Assembly: GCA_029879945.1 (NCBI GenBank)
Contig: JAOUPJ010000044.1
Span: 1-15,735 of the forward strand
Origin: Gammaproteobacteria bacterium
GTDB taxonomy: Bacteria > Pseudomonadota > Gammaproteobacteria > S012-40
Length of the DNA stretch: 15,735 bases
Reading direction: 5' to 3'
Part shown: positions 13,164-15,735 of the stretch, in pieces
Layout: each line of letters opens with the position of its first letter
How positions within the stretch are numbered: position 1 is the first letter of the stretch
The notes under the pieces: model-generated
Seen by the model: only the letters and a program-made list of their open reading frames with translations
Database searches by the model: none
What the model was told of the DNA's origin: nothing
Made by a program: the position numbers and the translations under genes

Positions 13164-15735
13164 GTGAATAGTTTCACCCATGTTAAATCCGAACTGAAGT
13201 TGCTCCTGTCAGCTGCTCTGGTTTTCATCTTGGCATCGTGTACGTATTCTGAACCACAAACCAGTATCAATTTCTCTGCCTTTTTGCCCAGTAGTCAGCA
13301 ACTCGGATTGAAAGTTACAGATATTCCTTCCGCGCTATCTGTGTATCATCATTACCCCAATGCAGTCGACAAGGAAAAGGCCCGACAATTACTTAAAGAC
13401 CGTAAGGTGCCGGATTTCACCAGTTACATTCAAGGGGCCACCGGAGCAATCATTCCAGTCGCCAGCCAGAATCATGATCGCTTTTCTCCAACTGCGGACA
13501 TGACCAACGAACAACTGCTGGATGCCTTTGATCCCTTCTACATCGGAGCAGGAAATGTTGCGCAAAATGCAACAACCTCAGGCTGTGGCGGCACTCGATC
13601 CGGCGAGCCCAATATTACATTCCAATACGGAAACTCCTGGTGTTTGATGGGCGTCATTAAGTTCGCGCTACACAATGCAGTGACAAACTACGATAACTTC
13701 CACAACATCCTCACATCGATAATTGAAAATCTTTCAACTGGAAATGACATCAAGGGTGTTGAATCCCTTTATACCAATCCCTCCGTACAAACGTTGCACG
13801 CGTCGGGATTATCTATCGCCGTTTTTTTTGACGACTGTGTAAATCATAGAGATGCGGTGGTCGCCGATCCAGAAGGCTTAGCCATGTGTACGGGCGAGGG
13901 AGATAACGCGGTGTATCACCGGGTGAAAATCTATCCGCTCATTCCTACCAGCACCAGCGTTACCGTAGACAGTGTCATAGGAAAGATGGAATGGATACAA
14001 AGGCCAAACTCCTCGGTAAAGGCAAAAATGGCTATTTCAGTGTCACTTATGAGCCCCGGCGACCCAGCAGCAAATGGGGCAAACCCCGGATTTGCTGGCT
14101 CCCAGCATCAATTTGAGCTGGAGACGGACGCAGAAGGAAAATTTCAATCTATCATCATCAAAAAAGAAACGCGAATCATATGCTGCACGTCTTTTAGCGT
14201 AGACCATCAGTGGGATGCTAATGTAGTACGAATTACCCGTTTGCCTGGTGCGGGTGGCAATCCCGGACTGTGGGCCGTAGAAGGAAGCATTCTCTACAAT
14301 CTGGAAATGGGTTTTAATCCCCTCTCGCCACTGGTTTACGAGTTCCAATTTGGCGCACACCAACCCGACAAACGTGTTTACTTTGCTGGTGTAACTGAAG
14401 ATGTGTTTACGGGTGGACGATCTGTACATAAGGCAATTATGGCCGATGCGGGTGGCGGTGGACTATTGGACTTTAATCTCTACACGCCGGATCAATGGGA
14501 TTCTGAGCTGCATTTATGGGCGGCGTACAAAAAATTATTGAAAATGAATTTTTCAAAACAGCACTATGAAATTGCCCATGGTATGAATGAACCACCCATC
14601 AATCTCTGGGATGCCGCCACTGGGGCACAATATCTACCATCAGGCACCAGAACCACGCAAGAACAGAAATCGATAGAGCTTTCGCCAGATGGACAGACTA
14701 TATTAGTCTCTTCACGAAATGGTTTATCACTGTATACTGCCACTGAAAATATGTATGGCAATCGAAATATTAGTTTGATCGGATCATGCGATCCCTTTCC
14801 TGAAACAACAATTCAAACTAACGCCAAGTTTAATCCGAATCCCTCTTACCCAAACCAGGTACTCGTGGCTGATGCGACTTATTACGCAGCGGTAGAAAAC
14901 ACACATGAGGCTAGAATGGTTGACATTAGCGATATAGCAAATGGCAACTGTCCAACTATAAGAAGCTTTTTTCATCCCGATTCGGGCACCACAGGCCAGG
15001 GCCTGTATCGAGTCGATTTTTCTCCGGATGGCTCTAAGCTCATGGTGGAAGCTATTTGGGATGGTAAATTCAAGGTCTGGAACACGCTAGACAATACTGC
15101 CCCGATTGCCCAAATAACACCAAGTAATTTTTCAACTTTTTCTGCTCGCTTTGACTCGACTGGAAACCGATTGATCTCATCTCATTACGATCAGTCTACC
15201 TATATTATGGACATCGCCACAGGTTCGGTTCTTAAGTTACATGATGATATCGGCACGCCAATTTCCAGTTCACATATCGAGTATGCGGCACTCGAAAATC
15301 CCAATTTTCCAAACCAAATCATAAGCACTCGCAATGGTTTACTGTCTTACAACATACCCGGTAAAATTTTTCGTTGGGATATTAGCGCTTGGGATCCTCT
15401 ACAAGGAAATGCCACATACAGCGCCAGCATTAGTCCATACTTACTACAAGACATAAGCGCTTCCGATGTTAATGGCACTCTGGCTAATGTTTCTGGAGGC
15501 AATATAGATAGTTCTGGATCACGTCTTGTAATTGATTCTAATGTAAACTCAACCGTATATGCGATAAATATTTCCACAGGGGCTATAGAAGCTCCAATAA
15601 CCACCTTAACACCACAACGCCCTTATCGGCCTAGAACCAGTTACGGAAACTTGTTTTCTCCTATTTTTTCTCAAGACGGCTCACAACTCTATCATCTGTT
15701 GCGAGTTAATTATAACTCTTGCTATGGCTGCACAT
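13164..15735 (+). CDS. Large beta-propeller lipoprotein with unrecognised N-terminal domain (paralogue 2, 3' end outside window)
   Basis: I translated this frame from GTG 13164 and found 857 codons open to the window edge, so it is partial. The hydrophobic segment (about 13-23) ends in lipobox LASC (Cys26), and LASCTYSEP is identical to paralogue 1. The N-terminal domain (about 27-457) repeats the same landmarks: DPFYIGAGN, FFDDCVNHR, CTGEGDNAVYHR, IGKMEWIQR, NPGLWAVEGSI, RVYFAGVTEDVFT and HLWAAYKK. The four cysteines (141, 160, 225, 242) correspond; an extra adjacent pair, Cys340-Cys341, is specific to this copy. The propeller follows with HGMNEPPINLWDAATG, SPDGQTILVSSRNG (about 505-518) and SPDGSKLMVEAIWDG (about 622-636). 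FRWDISAWDP and SPYLLQD align with FRWDISTWNP and SPYLIQH of paralogue 1, so the similarity is co-linear along the visible length. This points to tandem duplication followed by divergence. Function unknown. Confidence 0.85.
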   Translation, partial: MNSFTHVKSELKLLLSAALVFILASCTYSEPQTSINFSAFLPSSQQLGLKVTDIPSALSVYHHYPNAVDKEKARQLLKDRKVPDFTSYIQGATGAIIPVASQNHDRFSPTADMTNEQLLDAFDPFYIGAGNVAQNATTSGCGGTRSGEPNITFQYGNSWCLMGVIKFALHNAVTNYDNFHNILTSIIENLSTGNDIKGVESLYTNPSVQTLHASGLSIAVFFDDCVNHRDAVVADPEGLAMCTGEGDNAVYHRVKIYPLIPTSTSVTVDSVIGKMEWIQRPNSSVKAKMAISVSLMSPGDPAANGANPGFAGSQHQFELETDAEGKFQSIIIKKETRIICCTSFSVDHQWDANVVRITRLPGAGGNPGLWAVEGSILYNLEMGFNPLSPLVYEFQFGAHQPDKRVYFAGVTEDVFTGGRSVHKAIMADAGGGGLLDFNLYTPDQWDSELHLWAAYKKLLKMNFSKQHYEIAHGMNEPPINLWDAATGAQYLPSGTRTTQEQKSIELSPDGQTILVSSRNGLSLYTATENMYGNRNISLIGSCDPFPETTIQTNAKFNPNPSYPNQVLVADATYYAAVENTHEARMVDISDIANGNCPTIRSFFHPDSGTTGQGLYRVDFSPDGSKLMVEAIWDGKFKVWNTLDNTAPIAQITPSNFSTFSARFDSTGNRLISSHYDQSTYIMDIATGSVLKLHDDIGTPISSSHIEYAALENPNFPNQIISTRNGLLSYNIPGKIFRWDISAWDPLQGNATYSASISPYLLQDISASDVNGTLANVSGGNIDSSGSRLVIDSNVNSTVYAINISTGAIEAPITTLTPQRPYRPRTSYGNLFSPIFSQDGSQLYHLLRVNYNSCYGCT

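Noticed and set aside
14043..14429. 128-codon open frame on the minus strand inside paralogue 2
   Set aside because: It is antisense to a conserved coding region with paralogous protein similarity and shows no domain or ribosome-binding evidence.

Overview
The window looks like ordinary chromosomal DNA of a gammaproteobacterium, probably marine or environmental. This is an inference from the gene set: a DsbC disulfide isomerase, TypA/BipA, an Ogt-type DNA methyltransferase, a YiiD C-terminal-type thioesterase, DUF3015 exported proteins and a PagP-like outer-membrane barrel. I cannot name the species from sequence alone. No rRNA, tRNA, CRISPR array, transposase or integrase was recognised.

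Layout. 1-807 (minus): two tandem DUF3015 exported proteins, the downstream one cut by the window edge. 982-1842 (plus): an alpha/beta-hydrolase lipoprotein. It ends 5 bp from the convergent dsbC (1848-2591, minus). 2677-4942 (minus): a compact three-gene operon in transcription order of lipoprotein serine hydrolase, hotdog thioesterase and Ogt alkyltransferase, with a 3-bp gap and then a 23-bp overlap. 4943-5275: non-coding, with a candidate operator palindrome, a short GC hairpin and a 10-bp-stem inverted repeat. 5276-7099 (minus): typA, with a good sigma-70-type promoter that fixes its start at 7099. 7231-7788 (minus): a PagP-like barrel with a clear Rho-independent terminator, preceded by 7916-8356 (minus), a small multi-pass membrane protein. 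8357-8720: non-coding leader with a bulged palindrome.

8721-12758 and 13164-15735 (plus; the second runs off the window): two very large tandem paralogous lipoproteins. Both start at GTG and share the lipobox and mature N-terminus LASCTYSEP. Each has a roughly 430-residue N-terminal domain that I do not recognise, with four conserved cysteines, followed by a WD40-like beta-propeller region. A nested palindrome lies in the intergenic DNA between them. This tandem pair is the least explained part of the window and the best candidate for something undescribed.

How the genes fit together: much of the window encodes envelope proteins (four lipoproteins, two DUF3015 proteins, one outer-membrane barrel, one membrane protein and DsbC). 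DsbC could plausibly serve the cysteine-containing exported proteins here, but nothing in the sequence ties them to a single pathway. TypA and Ogt are housekeeping functions in translation/ribosome assembly and DNA repair.
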